DNA from: Bacteroidales bacterium
Lineage (GTDB): Bacteria > Bacteroidota > Bacteroidia > Bacteroidales > UBA932
Direction: 5' to 3'
Length of the DNA stretch: 5,880 nucleotides
Assembly: GCA_017548805.1 (NCBI GenBank)
Contig: JAFYZE010000193.1
Location: 1-5,880, forward strand
The position numbers and the translations under genes are program-made. The notes under the pieces were generated by a model that was not told where the DNA came from, searched no databases, and saw only the letters and a list, made by a program, of their open reading frames with translations. Positions 1 through 5,880 of the stretch are shown here, piece after piece (the first letter of the stretch is position 1; each line of letters opens with the position of its first letter).

Positions 1-370
1 CGCCGGTTACGTCAGATTTTTTCTGGACGCCGTAACCCACGACGACGGTCTCCTCGATCATGAGGTTGTCGGTGGCAAGGACGATGTTGACAGTGGAGGA
101 AGTATTGGCCACTATCTCCTGTGTGACGTAACCGACGGAGGAGAACACGATCGTCGCTCCTGCCGGGACTGTGATGGAATATTTGCCGTCGAGATCGGTG
201 ATGACGCCGTTGGTCGTTCCCTGCTGGACTACTCCTACAGCGATCAACGGTTCATTCTGATCATCGACGACCTGACCTGAGACTGTCACCCTCTGCTGAG
301 CAGAGAGCGGAAGTCCGATGAGAACGGACAGCATGAGAGCCGCCAGTTTCCTGAGTACAGAATTTCTCAT
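1..370 (-). CDS. SusC/RagA-family TonB-linked outer-membrane receptor, N-terminal part (cut by window edge)
   Basis: This is the first 123 codons of a SusC-like receptor, which imports glycan fragments across the outer membrane using TonB energy and usually works with a SusD lipoprotein. The translation starts MRNSVLRKLA and has a signal peptide of about 24 residues ending LPLSA, with cleavage likely before Gln25. Residues 28-100 form a carboxypeptidase-D regulatory-like beta-sandwich, with the familiar GQVVDDQNEPL, GTTNGVITDLDGKY and FSSVGYVTQE blocks. Residues 106-114 (EETVVVGYG) are the TonB-box segment that leads into the plug, followed by QKKSDVTG at the cut. Family members are roughly 1000 residues, so the plug and barrel lie left of the window. 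The ATG at 370-368 is the only start that keeps a normal signal peptide; no Shine-Dalgarno sequence is visible. The start lies 26 bp after the esterase stop on the same strand, and no -7 box is seen in that gap, so co-transcription is likely. Family assignment is firm; the substrate is unknown. Confidence 0.95.
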   Translation of the reverse strand, partial: MRNSVLRKLAALMLSVLIGLPLSAQQRVTVSGQVVDDQNEPLIAVGVVQQGTTNGVITDLDGKYSITVPAGATIVFSSVGYVTQEIVANTSSTVNIVLATDNLMIEETVVVGYGVQKKSDVTG

Positions 371-396
371 GAGATCGAAAATGATTGGTTAATTGT

Positions 397-1854
397 TTAT
401 TGTAATTCGGATTCTATATCGAAAACCATGTTCCGGGGATAAGGTTCCCATCCCGGGATGCCGTCGGCCGAAGGGATGCCGGTCCTGGCGAAACTGGTCC
501 AGACGCGGCTCAAGCGATGGCCAAGTTCGACGGCATCCTCTCCCCCGCCTGTGAAAGTCCTGTGCAACAGGACATTGTCAAAGACGAACGGGATCTCCAG
601 GCAATGGGTGCTGCCAAAGACACCGGCGAGTACGGGAGAAGACCATTTGAAAAGGTACATGTACACGGGCGCGCAACCTGCAGCGCTGCGGTCAGCCGCC
701 TGCTTCACTGCGAGAGGACGGAAGATAGGATCCTCCCGGTCGGGAGTGAACTCGTTGTAGACAGTACCGATGATGACCGGAATGTCCTTGGACAATGCAA
801 GGGCCTCCTGGCTCGAGGGAGCGGCAGGGATTACCTCGCCGTCAACGACCGGGAGTGCACCGAACACGAGCATGTCGAGGATGTTCTCCGGCATCGCACC
901 GTCAGCGGTCGCTTCGTCACGGACCTTTTCCACAGCTTTCTCATAAGCGCTGAGCAGATCGTGGTAAGGGACGGAGGCGATATCGTCGATGCGGGAAGGA
1001 TTGATGCCCAGGGTCTCGACCGTAGCGGCGCCGATACGGCGCGAATATTTCGGGTCCATCAGGTTGGTAATGGATCCGCTCTGTACTATTGCTTTGTGGA
1101 ACAGGCCCTTAGCGGAGGGCATTGCCATGAGCGTGGAGACCTTTCCGCCGCCGCCGCTCTGCCCGAAGATGGTGACATTGGACGGATCACCGCCGAAACT
1201 GGAGATATTGTCACGGACCCATTCGAGGGCCTTGACGATGTCCAGCATTCCGAGATTGCCGGTATGCTCATATTTCCCTCCGAAAGCGGAAAGGTCGAGG
1301 AAACCGAGCGTGTTGAGGCGATGGTTGAGGGAGACGACGACGACACCGTGGTCACGGGCAAGGTTGGTTCCGTCATAGGAGATGAGTTCCTGGCCGGAGC
1401 CGGCGGAGAAACCGCCGCCGTGGAGCCAGACCATCACGGGGCGCTTCGCCCCGTCCTTGATGCCTGCCGTCCATACATTGACGCGGAGGCAGTCCTCGTC
1501 CGGAAATCCGTCGTCCCAGTGCATCGCAAAGGCCTGGTTGTCGTCATACCATCCGGTACGGGCCCCCTGAGGGCAGGTCGGGCCATAGGCCCGGCTTGCG
1601 CGGACTTCCGTCCATGGATCCGGATCCTCCGCCTGCATGAAGCGCTCAGCCTTGGCATAAGGAATGCCCTTGTAGATGAAAACGCCGTCGTCGACATATC
1701 CGGCCACGGGGCCGGACTTGGTCTGGACGGTGGAAGCGGCGGCTGATGTCTCCAGCGCGCCGGGGCACTCGGACCGGCCATGCTGTCCCCTGCCGCCGCA
1801 AGCGGTAAGGAGCAGGGCTGTACCGAGTATCAAGGAGATTTGTTTCAGTGCCAT
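397..1854 (-). CDS. Type-B carboxylesterase, predicted lipoprotein (PUL-associated esterase)
   Basis: A complete 485-residue alpha/beta-hydrolase of the carboxylesterase type-B family (PF00135), predicted to hydrolyse ester bonds. The N-terminus is a lipoprotein signal with lipobox LLTAC and acceptor Cys19; the following residues (GGRGQHGRSE) lack a clear acidic surface-export signal, so its final membrane is uncertain. Visible landmarks are Cys94 and Cys122, the likely family disulfide; the EDCLRVNVW signature at 120-128; the oxyanion loop HGGGF at 145-149; the nucleophile elbow GQSGG with Ser233, within the FGGDPSNVTIFGQSGGG type-B signature; the acid Glu368 in GTVYNEF; and His417 in GSTHCLEIPF. 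All three catalytic residues are present. Glu368 and His417 are only 49 residues apart, against about 89 in Bacillus p-nitrobenzyl esterase and 113 in acetylcholinesterase, so a helical segment of about 40 residues seems absent. Its position as first gene of an operon with a SusC-like receptor suggests it deacylates a polysaccharide or oligosaccharide (inference). No Shine-Dalgarno sequence is visible before the ATG at 1854-1852, but this start gives an intact lipoprotein signal. Confidence 0.95.
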   Translation of the reverse strand: MALKQISLILGTALLLTACGGRGQHGRSECPGALETSAAASTVQTKSGPVAGYVDDGVFIYKGIPYAKAERFMQAEDPDPWTEVRASRAYGPTCPQGARTGWYDDNQAFAMHWDDGFPDEDCLRVNVWTAGIKDGAKRPVMVWLHGGGFSAGSGQELISYDGTNLARDHGVVVVSLNHRLNTLGFLDLSAFGGKYEHTGNLGMLDIVKALEWVRDNISSFGGDPSNVTIFGQSGGGGKVSTLMAMPSAKGLFHKAIVQSGSITNLMDPKYSRRIGAATVETLGINPSRIDDIASVPYHDLLSAYEKAVEKVRDEATADGAMPENILDMLVFGALPVVDGEVIPAAPSSQEALALSKDIPVIIGTVYNEFTPDREDPIFRPLAVKQAADRSAAGCAPVYMYLFKWSSPVLAGVFGSTHCLEIPFVFDNVLLHRTFTGGGEDAVELGHRLSRVWTSFARTGIPSADGIPGWEPYPRNMVFDIESELQ

Positions 1855-1876
1855 AAATACGGTCTTTGTTACGATG

Positions 1877-1884
1877 CAAAATTA
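1877..1884 (-). promoter_or_regulatory. Bacteroidota-type -7 promoter box for the esterase operon
   Basis: Read on the minus strand these bases are TAATTTTG, an exact match to the TAnnTTTG -7 consensus of the Bacteroidota primary sigma factor. The box ends 22 bp before the esterase ATG, which would leave a short leader of roughly 15-20 nt. No TTTG-like -33 box is present 19-21 bp further upstream. A weak or missing -33 box is what one would expect of a promoter that needs an activator, here presumably the divergent HTCS. Chance occurrence in AT-rich DNA cannot be excluded. Confidence 0.5.
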
Positions 1885-1917
1885 CGCTATCGGCTACTAA
1901 AACGTTTTTTCATGCCG

Positions 1918-1989
1918 ACAAATGCTTTTCCATATGTTACGCACGTGAAATGCATTTGTTCAAAAATCTTCGGATTTGTTCAAAAAATC
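1918..1989. repeat. Cluster of three ATTTGT-containing repeats (candidate operator)
   Basis: Two near-identical direct repeats lie on the plus strand: ATTTGTTCAAAAATC at 1954-1968 and ATTTGTTCAAAAAATC at 1974-1989. Their starts are 20 bp apart, close to two helical turns. A third copy of the core lies inverted at 1918-1925 (ACAAATGC), a perfect 8-bp inverted repeat with GCATTTGT at 1952-1959. Direct repeats spaced by about two turns suit an AraC-type dimer, the output domain of the adjacent sensor protein. Function is inferred from position and geometry only. Confidence 0.5.
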
Positions 1990-2002
1990 ATTATTTTTAT
2001 GC

Positions 2003-2016
2003 AATGACTAATGACC
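2003..2016 (+). repeat. 7-bp tandem repeat just before the HTCS start
   Basis: The bases AATGACT and AATGACC lie head to tail, putting ATG triplets at 2004 and 2011 ahead of the preferred start at 2023. The ATG at 2011 is in frame with the sensor gene (extra residues MTDN), while the one at 2004 opens a five-codon frame ending in TAA at 2019-2021. No Shine-Dalgarno sequence distinguishes the starts. The repeat itself is certain; any role in translation is speculative. Confidence 0.4.
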
Positions 2017-2022
2017 GATAAT

Positions 2023-5000
2023 ATGAAAATCAGATACTTGGCGTTCTTTGTGTCCATTCTGGCCGCCTGTACCACACTGGAAAAGCACTCGTTTCCCCAG
2101 GAAGACCCTGAACGCGTAGTCATATCCGACCGCATTTCCAACCAGAGGGTCAACGCTTTCGCCGAAGACGCCGACGGGCACATCTGGATCGCGACTTTCC
2201 GCGGCCTTAACAAATACAGCGTACACGAGTTCCACCAGTATTTCTGTGCCGACGATACGACAGGCTTGCCTGACAACCAGGTCAACACGGTCTTCAAAAG
2301 CGCCGACGGAAGGCTGTGGGTCGCCACTGTGAACGGCCTGGCATATCATACGGACAAAGGGTGTTTCAAGAGAGTGCCCATCCTCAGCGACAACCGCAAT
2401 ATCTCCAGGATACTAGAGACAGCGCGCGGCGACATGCTTTTCAGCAACGGTACTTCCCTGTTCCGGTACGACCGGGAGGAACAGGTCGTAAAACCTGTCA
2501 TCCGTGAGTTGAACGCCTTCGTATCCGACATGGTCATAGATGCGGAAGGAAGGCTGTGGGTACCGACTGGAGCCAGTCTCGACTGCTATGAAACGACGAC
2601 TTTCACGAAACTCCAGACCATTTCCGTCCCTCATATGGTGTACCACTTGTGCGATACGGGGAACGGCGAGCTGTGGATGTCCGGCATGGGCCGCATAAGC
2701 GTGTTCGACACCAGGGCCATGCAATGGAAGGAACTGCCTGAAGCCATAAAGCGTGAGTCCCGTATCATGGGAGGCGACGTCGACTTGATATATGCCATCG
2801 ATGACAGGTCCATCTTGCTGCAGGTCATCGGCCAGGGTGTGTTCTATTACTACAGGACTACAGGAAAGGTCACCTTCCAGGACGAAGCCGGATTCCCGTT
2901 CGACCTGCCCTCTTCCGACATAAGCACTGTTTTCCGTGACAGCAGGAGCAACCTCTGGTTCGGAACGGCCGACCACGGATACGTTGTTTCGTATCAGTAC
3001 AAGGACCAGTTCAACGGCAACAAATACTTGACGAATTATTTCCAGGACAAGACCGTCATCTCCCTGTATTATGAGGACGGACGCCTGTGGATTTGCACGC
3101 AGACGGACGGACTTTTCGTATACGACCTGGGAAGCAACCGCGTCAGCAGGGTGGAAGTTTCGCACCTGCTCCCTGACTCGAACGTCGGTTACATCCGTGC
3201 CTCAAAGGTATTCAAGGCGTCGAACGGTGATATCTGGGTGCTTTTCACGGACAAGTTCAGGGCCGTCAGGTGCCGTTTCGACGGGAGATCCTTGAAGGCC
3301 CTGGAGAGTCTCGATATGATGAATCCTATTTCCATAGCCGAAGACGACAGGAACGTCATCTGGATAGGAGGCTCGATGTCATCGCTTCTAAGATACGACA
3401 ACAAGGACCACAGTGTGAGCTATGTTCCTTTGGCAGAGGGCAATGAGTGGACATTTGTCATGGACATCTTAATGTCCGAGCCCGGCAAACTTCTCGCCGC
3501 GGCTTTCAATCACGACCTCTTCGAGGTAAACACTTATACCATGGAGGCCACCGAGCGCAAACTCTCCCAGGAAGAGAGGGATTCATGCATACGGCGTTCG
3601 GTCATGGTGCCCAACAAACTGCTCAAGGACGGGGCCGGAGACATCTGGACCGCTACCGTAGCGAACGGACTGCTGAGGTCCGTCAAGGACGGTGCGACGG
3701 TCCGGGTGCCGGGAGTCCCCTGCCTGGATGTCTGTTCCCTGGAACAGGACAGGCAGGGCAACATCTGGGTGTCCACGATGAACGGCCTCGGGAAATATGA
3801 CAGGACGACGGGCGGATTCGTCAATTATTTCGAGGCGGACGGCATTGGCGGCAACCAGTTCTCCGACAGGGCTTCATGCCTGCTGCCGGACGGCACCCTG
3901 GTCTTCGGAGGAACTCATGGGCTCACCTGGTTCAACCCTCTGGATGTATCCCAGAAACGTACGGTACCGCTGGTCTTCGAGGACCTGAAGATCCACAGCC
4001 GTCTCGTCAGTCCGGCGGAAGGAGGCCCGATAGAGCTGGAACTCGCCAAGGATCCGGACATCCTGATCCGTGACTGGCAGAACGGCTTCAGTATATCGTT
4101 TGCCGCGCTGGATTACAGCGAGCACGAGAGGACCCACTATTACTATATGATGGAGGGCTTCGACAAGTATTGGGTCGACGCAGGCGACAACCATGAAGCA
4201 TATTATGCGAACCTCCCTGCAGGGAAGTACACTTTCAAGGTAAGGATCACAAACAACAACAGGAGCATTGTCGAGACCGAAAAGGCCTTGAACGTCAAGG
4301 TCCTGCCGCCATGGTACAGGACCTGGTGGTTCCGTATCCTCCTTACCCTGGTCGTTCTGTCCCTTGTCTGGATGGCGTGGAAAGGGTTCCGCCGCATCCG
4401 GCGCGTTCGCGAAGAGGCGGCGGAGAAAGTCGCCGAGGAACGCATGGAAAGGGAGCGCGTAGAAGCCGCCCACCGGCAGGAAAAGGAGCTGGCGCGCATC
4501 CAGATGAACTATTTCTCGAACATTGCGCATGAGTTCCGCACACCTTTGACAATGATAGCCGGACCGGCCTCCCAGCTTGCGGACTCCCCCGGCATAAAGG
4601 GTCAGGACCGCCAGCTGGTCGGCATCATCAGGCGCAATTCAGACTGGATGCTGAGTCTCGTGAACCAGCTGCTCGACTTCAACCGCATAGGCAACAGCAA
4701 GCTCCAGATGAAGGTGGCGAAGACCGACATGGTCGCCCCCCTGCGGGCGGCGCTCGACATGTTCCGTTACAACGCCGGAGCCAAGGGTATCGAACTTGGA
4801 GCATACGGGCTTGAGGAACCTTTCGTCATGTGGGCCGACGTGGACAAGGTCAACAAGATAGTGATGAACCTTCTGGCCAATGCCCTCAAATTCACTCCTT
4901 CCGGAGGAAAGGTCTCACTGTCGTTCGACGTCCTTTCGCGCGAAGCGGCTGCTGCGGATTTCCCCCTGACGGAGAAGGATACCGATTCGCAGTATGCTTG

Positions 5001-5880
5001 CATAAGCGTGACTGACAGCGGCTGCGGCATTCCCGAAGGCCAGGAGGAGAAGATATTCGAACGCTTCTACCAGGCAGGAAACCAGGGAGATACGCAGGGT
5101 TCCGGTATCGGGCTTTATTATTCCCGCGCCCTGACGGGCCTCCATCACGGATACATCCGTGCCTGGAACCGCCCGGAAGGAGGAGCGCGCTTCAGTTTCA
5201 TCCTGCCCGCAAGCGCGGGATCCTACACCGAGGATGAGCGCACGGAGATCCAGCCCCAGATCATCCTGCCCAAGGAGACTGGGGAAACGGCTTCGCAGGA
5301 ACAGCCGGATTCGACTGACCGCCAGCGCATCGCGATAGTCGACGATGACATAGACATCGCCAACTATGTCAAGGTGCTCCTGTCCCCGCACTATGATGTC
5401 ACCGTCTATTTCGACGGTGCTTCGGCCCTCAAGGGCATGGCTGAGGAGGTTCCCAACCTCATCATCAGCGATGTCGTGATGCCCGGAATGAGCGGATATG
5501 ACCTGTGCAAGGCAGTCAAGGGAGAGCTCGAACTGAGCCACATTCCTGTCGTGCTCGTCACGGCCAAGGTGGCGGTCGAGAATCAGGTCGAAGGCCTCGG
5601 AGTAGGCGCTGACGCGTATGTCACCAAGCCTTTCCAGCCGGCTTACCTTCTCGCCCTGGTCAAGTCCCTGCTGGAGAACCGCGAGAAGCTGCACCGCCGG
5701 CTGGGCGAAGCCACCTCGGCGGAGGAGATCGCTCCGGAGGAGCTCAGCCCGAGGGACAAGGCCTTCCTGAAAGACCTCTACGAGCTCATGGAGAAGGAGA
5801 TTGCGGATACCGAACTGGACATTACCCGCATCAGCGAGAAGATGCGAATGTCCCGTACGAAGTTCTACTACAAAGTCAAG
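2023..5880 (+). CDS. Hybrid two-component system sensor/regulator (HTCS), 3' end cut by window
   Basis: A single-chain sensor kinase plus transcription factor, 1286 codons seen with no stop. In this family the periplasmic domain binds an oligosaccharide and the cytoplasmic AraC-type domain activates PUL genes. Domains: signal peptide with a lipobox-like end (LAAC, Cys16); about 14 propeller repeats at 49-638, enough for two seven-bladed propellers; Y_Y_Y domain about 679-760; transmembrane helix 768-786 followed by basic KGFRRIRR; charged probable coiled coil 790-828; HisKA with phospho-accepting His836 in NIAHEFRTPL; HATPase with N-box Asn949/Asn953, G1 box DSGCGIP (998-1004), F box IFERF and G2 box GSGIGL (1026-1031); an acidic linker; receiver with Asp1108/Asp1109, phospho-acceptor Asp1150, Thr1180 and Lys1202; then an AraC-type HTH from about 1247, cut inside its first helix-turn-helix at MSRTKFYYKVK. 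All phosphotransfer residues are intact, so it should be active. About 50-70 residues are probably missing. The start at 2023 gives a compact signal peptide; an in-frame ATG at 2011 would add four residues. Confidence 0.97.
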   Translation, partial: MKIRYLAFFVSILAACTTLEKHSFPQEDPERVVISDRISNQRVNAFAEDADGHIWIATFRGLNKYSVHEFHQYFCADDTTGLPDNQVNTVFKSADGRLWVATVNGLAYHTDKGCFKRVPILSDNRNISRILETARGDMLFSNGTSLFRYDREEQVVKPVIRELNAFVSDMVIDAEGRLWVPTGASLDCYETTTFTKLQTISVPHMVYHLCDTGNGELWMSGMGRISVFDTRAMQWKELPEAIKRESRIMGGDVDLIYAIDDRSILLQVIGQGVFYYYRTTGKVTFQDEAGFPFDLPSSDISTVFRDSRSNLWFGTADHGYVVSYQYKDQFNGNKYLTNYFQDKTVISLYYEDGRLWICTQTDGLFVYDLGSNRVSRVEVSHLLPDSNVGYIRASKVFKASNGDIWVLFTDKFRAVRCRFDGRSLKALESLDMMNPISIAEDDRNVIWIGGSMSSLLRYDNKDHSVSYVPLAEGNEWTFVMDILMSEPGKLLAAAFNHDLFEVNTYTMEATERKLSQEERDSCIRRSVMVPNKLLKDGAGDIWTATVANGLLRSVKDGATVRVPGVPCLDVCSLEQDRQGNIWVSTMNGLGKYDRTTGGFVNYFEADGIGGNQFSDRASCLLPDGTLVFGGTHGLTWFNPLDVSQKRTVPLVFEDLKIHSRLVSPAEGGPIELELAKDPDILIRDWQNGFSISFAALDYSEHERTHYYYMMEGFDKYWVDAGDNHEAYYANLPAGKYTFKVRITNNNRSIVETEKALNVKVLPPWYRTWWFRILLTLVVLSLVWMAWKGFRRIRRVREEAAEKVAEERMERERVEAAHRQEKELARIQMNYFSNIAHEFRTPLTMIAGPASQLADSPGIKGQDRQLVGIIRRNSDWMLSLVNQLLDFNRIGNSKLQMKVAKTDMVAPLRAALDMFRYNAGAKGIELGAYGLEEPFVMWADVDKVNKIVMNLLANALKFTPSGGKVSLSFDVLSREAAAADFPLTEKDTDSQYACISVTDSGCGIPEGQEEKIFERFYQAGNQGDTQGSGIGLYYSRALTGLHHGYIRAWNRPEGGARFSFILPASAGSYTEDERTEIQPQIILPKETGETASQEQPDSTDRQRIAIVDDDIDIANYVKVLLSPHYDVTVYFDGASALKGMAEEVPNLIISDVVMPGMSGYDLCKAVKGELELSHIPVVLVTAKVAVENQVEGLGVGADAYVTKPFQPAYLLALVKSLLENREKLHRRLGEATSAEEIAPEELSPRDKAFLKDLYELMEKEIADTELDITRISEKMRMSRTKFYYKVK
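2167..3936 (+). repeat. Reg_prop-type beta-propeller repeat array in the HTCS periplasmic sensor
   Basis: About 14 repeats of the pattern DG-x-[IL]-W-[IV]-x-T-x-x-GL, at roughly residues 49, 93, 133, 173, 212, 257, 306, 350, 399, 441, 485, 536, 576 and 623 of the sensor. Clear examples are DADGHIWIATFRGL, SADGRLWVATVNGL, DGAGDIWTATVANGL and DRQGNIWVSTMNGL. The copies near 133, 257, 485 and 623 lack the Trp and are degenerate, with 257 the weakest. Fourteen blades match the two seven-bladed propellers of known Bacteroides HTCS sensors. At DNA level the repeats have mostly diverged, but a 14-bp identity (GGAAGGCTGTGGGT) is kept at 2308-2321 and 2548-2561, exactly 80 codons apart. Confidence 0.85.

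Larger units (their letters stand above)
1855..2022. promoter_or_regulatory. Divergent intergenic control region between esterase/susC-like operon and HTCS gene
   Basis: This 168-bp AT-rich stretch separates two divergent start codons and should hold the promoters of both the esterase-susC-like operon and the sensor gene. It contains a perfect TAnnTTTG box facing the esterase, three ATTTGT-type half-sites, a 10-bp palindrome AAATGCATTT (1948-1957) and a CACGTG hexamer (1942-1947). No recognisable small gene or RNA is seen. In PULs of this design the HTCS normally binds upstream of the operon it controls, so its operator is expected here (inference). No convincing promoter was found for the plus-strand gene; TATTTTTA at 1992-1999 is one mismatch from the -7 consensus but has no partner box at the right distance. 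Confidence 0.7.

Noticed and set aside
517..1746. 409-codon open frame on the plus strand, antisense to the esterase
   Set aside because: It lies wholly inside the esterase, which has an intact catalytic triad and family signatures. The antisense translation has no recognisable domain, and long antisense frames are common opposite GC-rich genes.
1992..1999. TATTTTTA as a -7 promoter box for the HTCS gene
   Set aside because: It has one mismatch to TAnnTTTG and no TTTG box at the proper distance (the nearest is about 13 bp away); AT-rich DNA gives such matches by chance.
2004..2021. Five-codon upstream frame (MTNDR) before the HTCS start
   Set aside because: Too short to call as a gene; it has no ribosome-binding site and arises from a 7-bp tandem repeat. 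Kept only as a note on start ambiguity.
2413..3165. 250-codon minus-strand open frame inside the HTCS gene
   Set aside because: It is a shadow of the propeller-coding region; the plus strand carries clear repeats and no domain is recognised on the minus strand.
3874..4530. 218-codon minus-strand open frame over the Y_Y_Y, membrane and HisKA region
   Set aside because: The plus-strand frame here includes the Y_Y_Y domain, membrane helix and conserved His836, so the minus-strand frame is a by-product.
4915..5694. 259-codon minus-strand open frame over the HATPase and receiver region
   Set aside because: The plus strand encodes unmistakable G1, F and G2 boxes and receiver aspartates; the minus translation resembles no known family.
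1..5880. An undescribed defence, mobile or RNA-based system
   Set aside because: No insertion-sequence ends, CRISPR-like repeats, tRNA or rRNA, or phage-like genes were seen; everything except the short intergenic region is explained by three genes of well-known PUL families.

Overview
The window looks like one edge of a polysaccharide utilization locus (PUL) from a member of the Bacteroidota, most likely Bacteroidales. Three things support this: the start of a SusC/RagA-type TonB-dependent receptor, a complete hybrid two-component sensor architecture found almost only in this phylum, and a perfect Bacteroidota-type -7 promoter box (TAnnTTTG). None of the three starts has a clear Shine-Dalgarno sequence, which is also normal for the phylum. 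Coding DNA is visibly GC-rich for a gut Bacteroides while the intergenic DNA is AT-rich. That would suit higher-GC Bacteroidales such as Alistipes-like or uncultured gut lineages, but the genus cannot be fixed from this sequence.

Layout: positions 1-370 (minus strand) hold the first 123 codons of a SusC-like outer-membrane receptor, cut by the window edge. Positions 397-1854 (minus) hold a complete lipoprotein carboxylesterase of the type-B family, whose stop lies 26 bp before the susC-like start, so the two read as one operon with the esterase first. Positions 1855-2022 are a 168-bp divergent intergenic region with a promoter-like box and a cluster of repeated ATTTGT-containing half-sites. 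Positions 2023-5880 (plus) hold the first 1286 codons of a hybrid two-component system protein (HTCS): signal peptide, about 14 propeller-blade repeats, Y_Y_Y domain, transmembrane helix, histidine kinase, receiver and the start of an AraC-type DNA-binding domain. It is cut at the right edge a short way before its expected end.

How the parts fit: in this class of locus the HTCS senses a released oligosaccharide in the periplasm and activates the divergent operon. The SusC-like receptor (normally paired with a SusD lipoprotein, expected just left of position 1) imports glycan fragments, and the esterase would remove ester-linked groups from the glycan. The esterase suggests an esterified, probably plant-type, polysaccharide, but the substrate cannot be read from the sequence.

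I see no evidence of a wholly new system. The points most worth a second look are the repeat cluster in the divergent promoter, an apparent lipobox at the N-terminus of the HTCS, and an esterase that seems to lack about 40 residues between its catalytic Glu and His.
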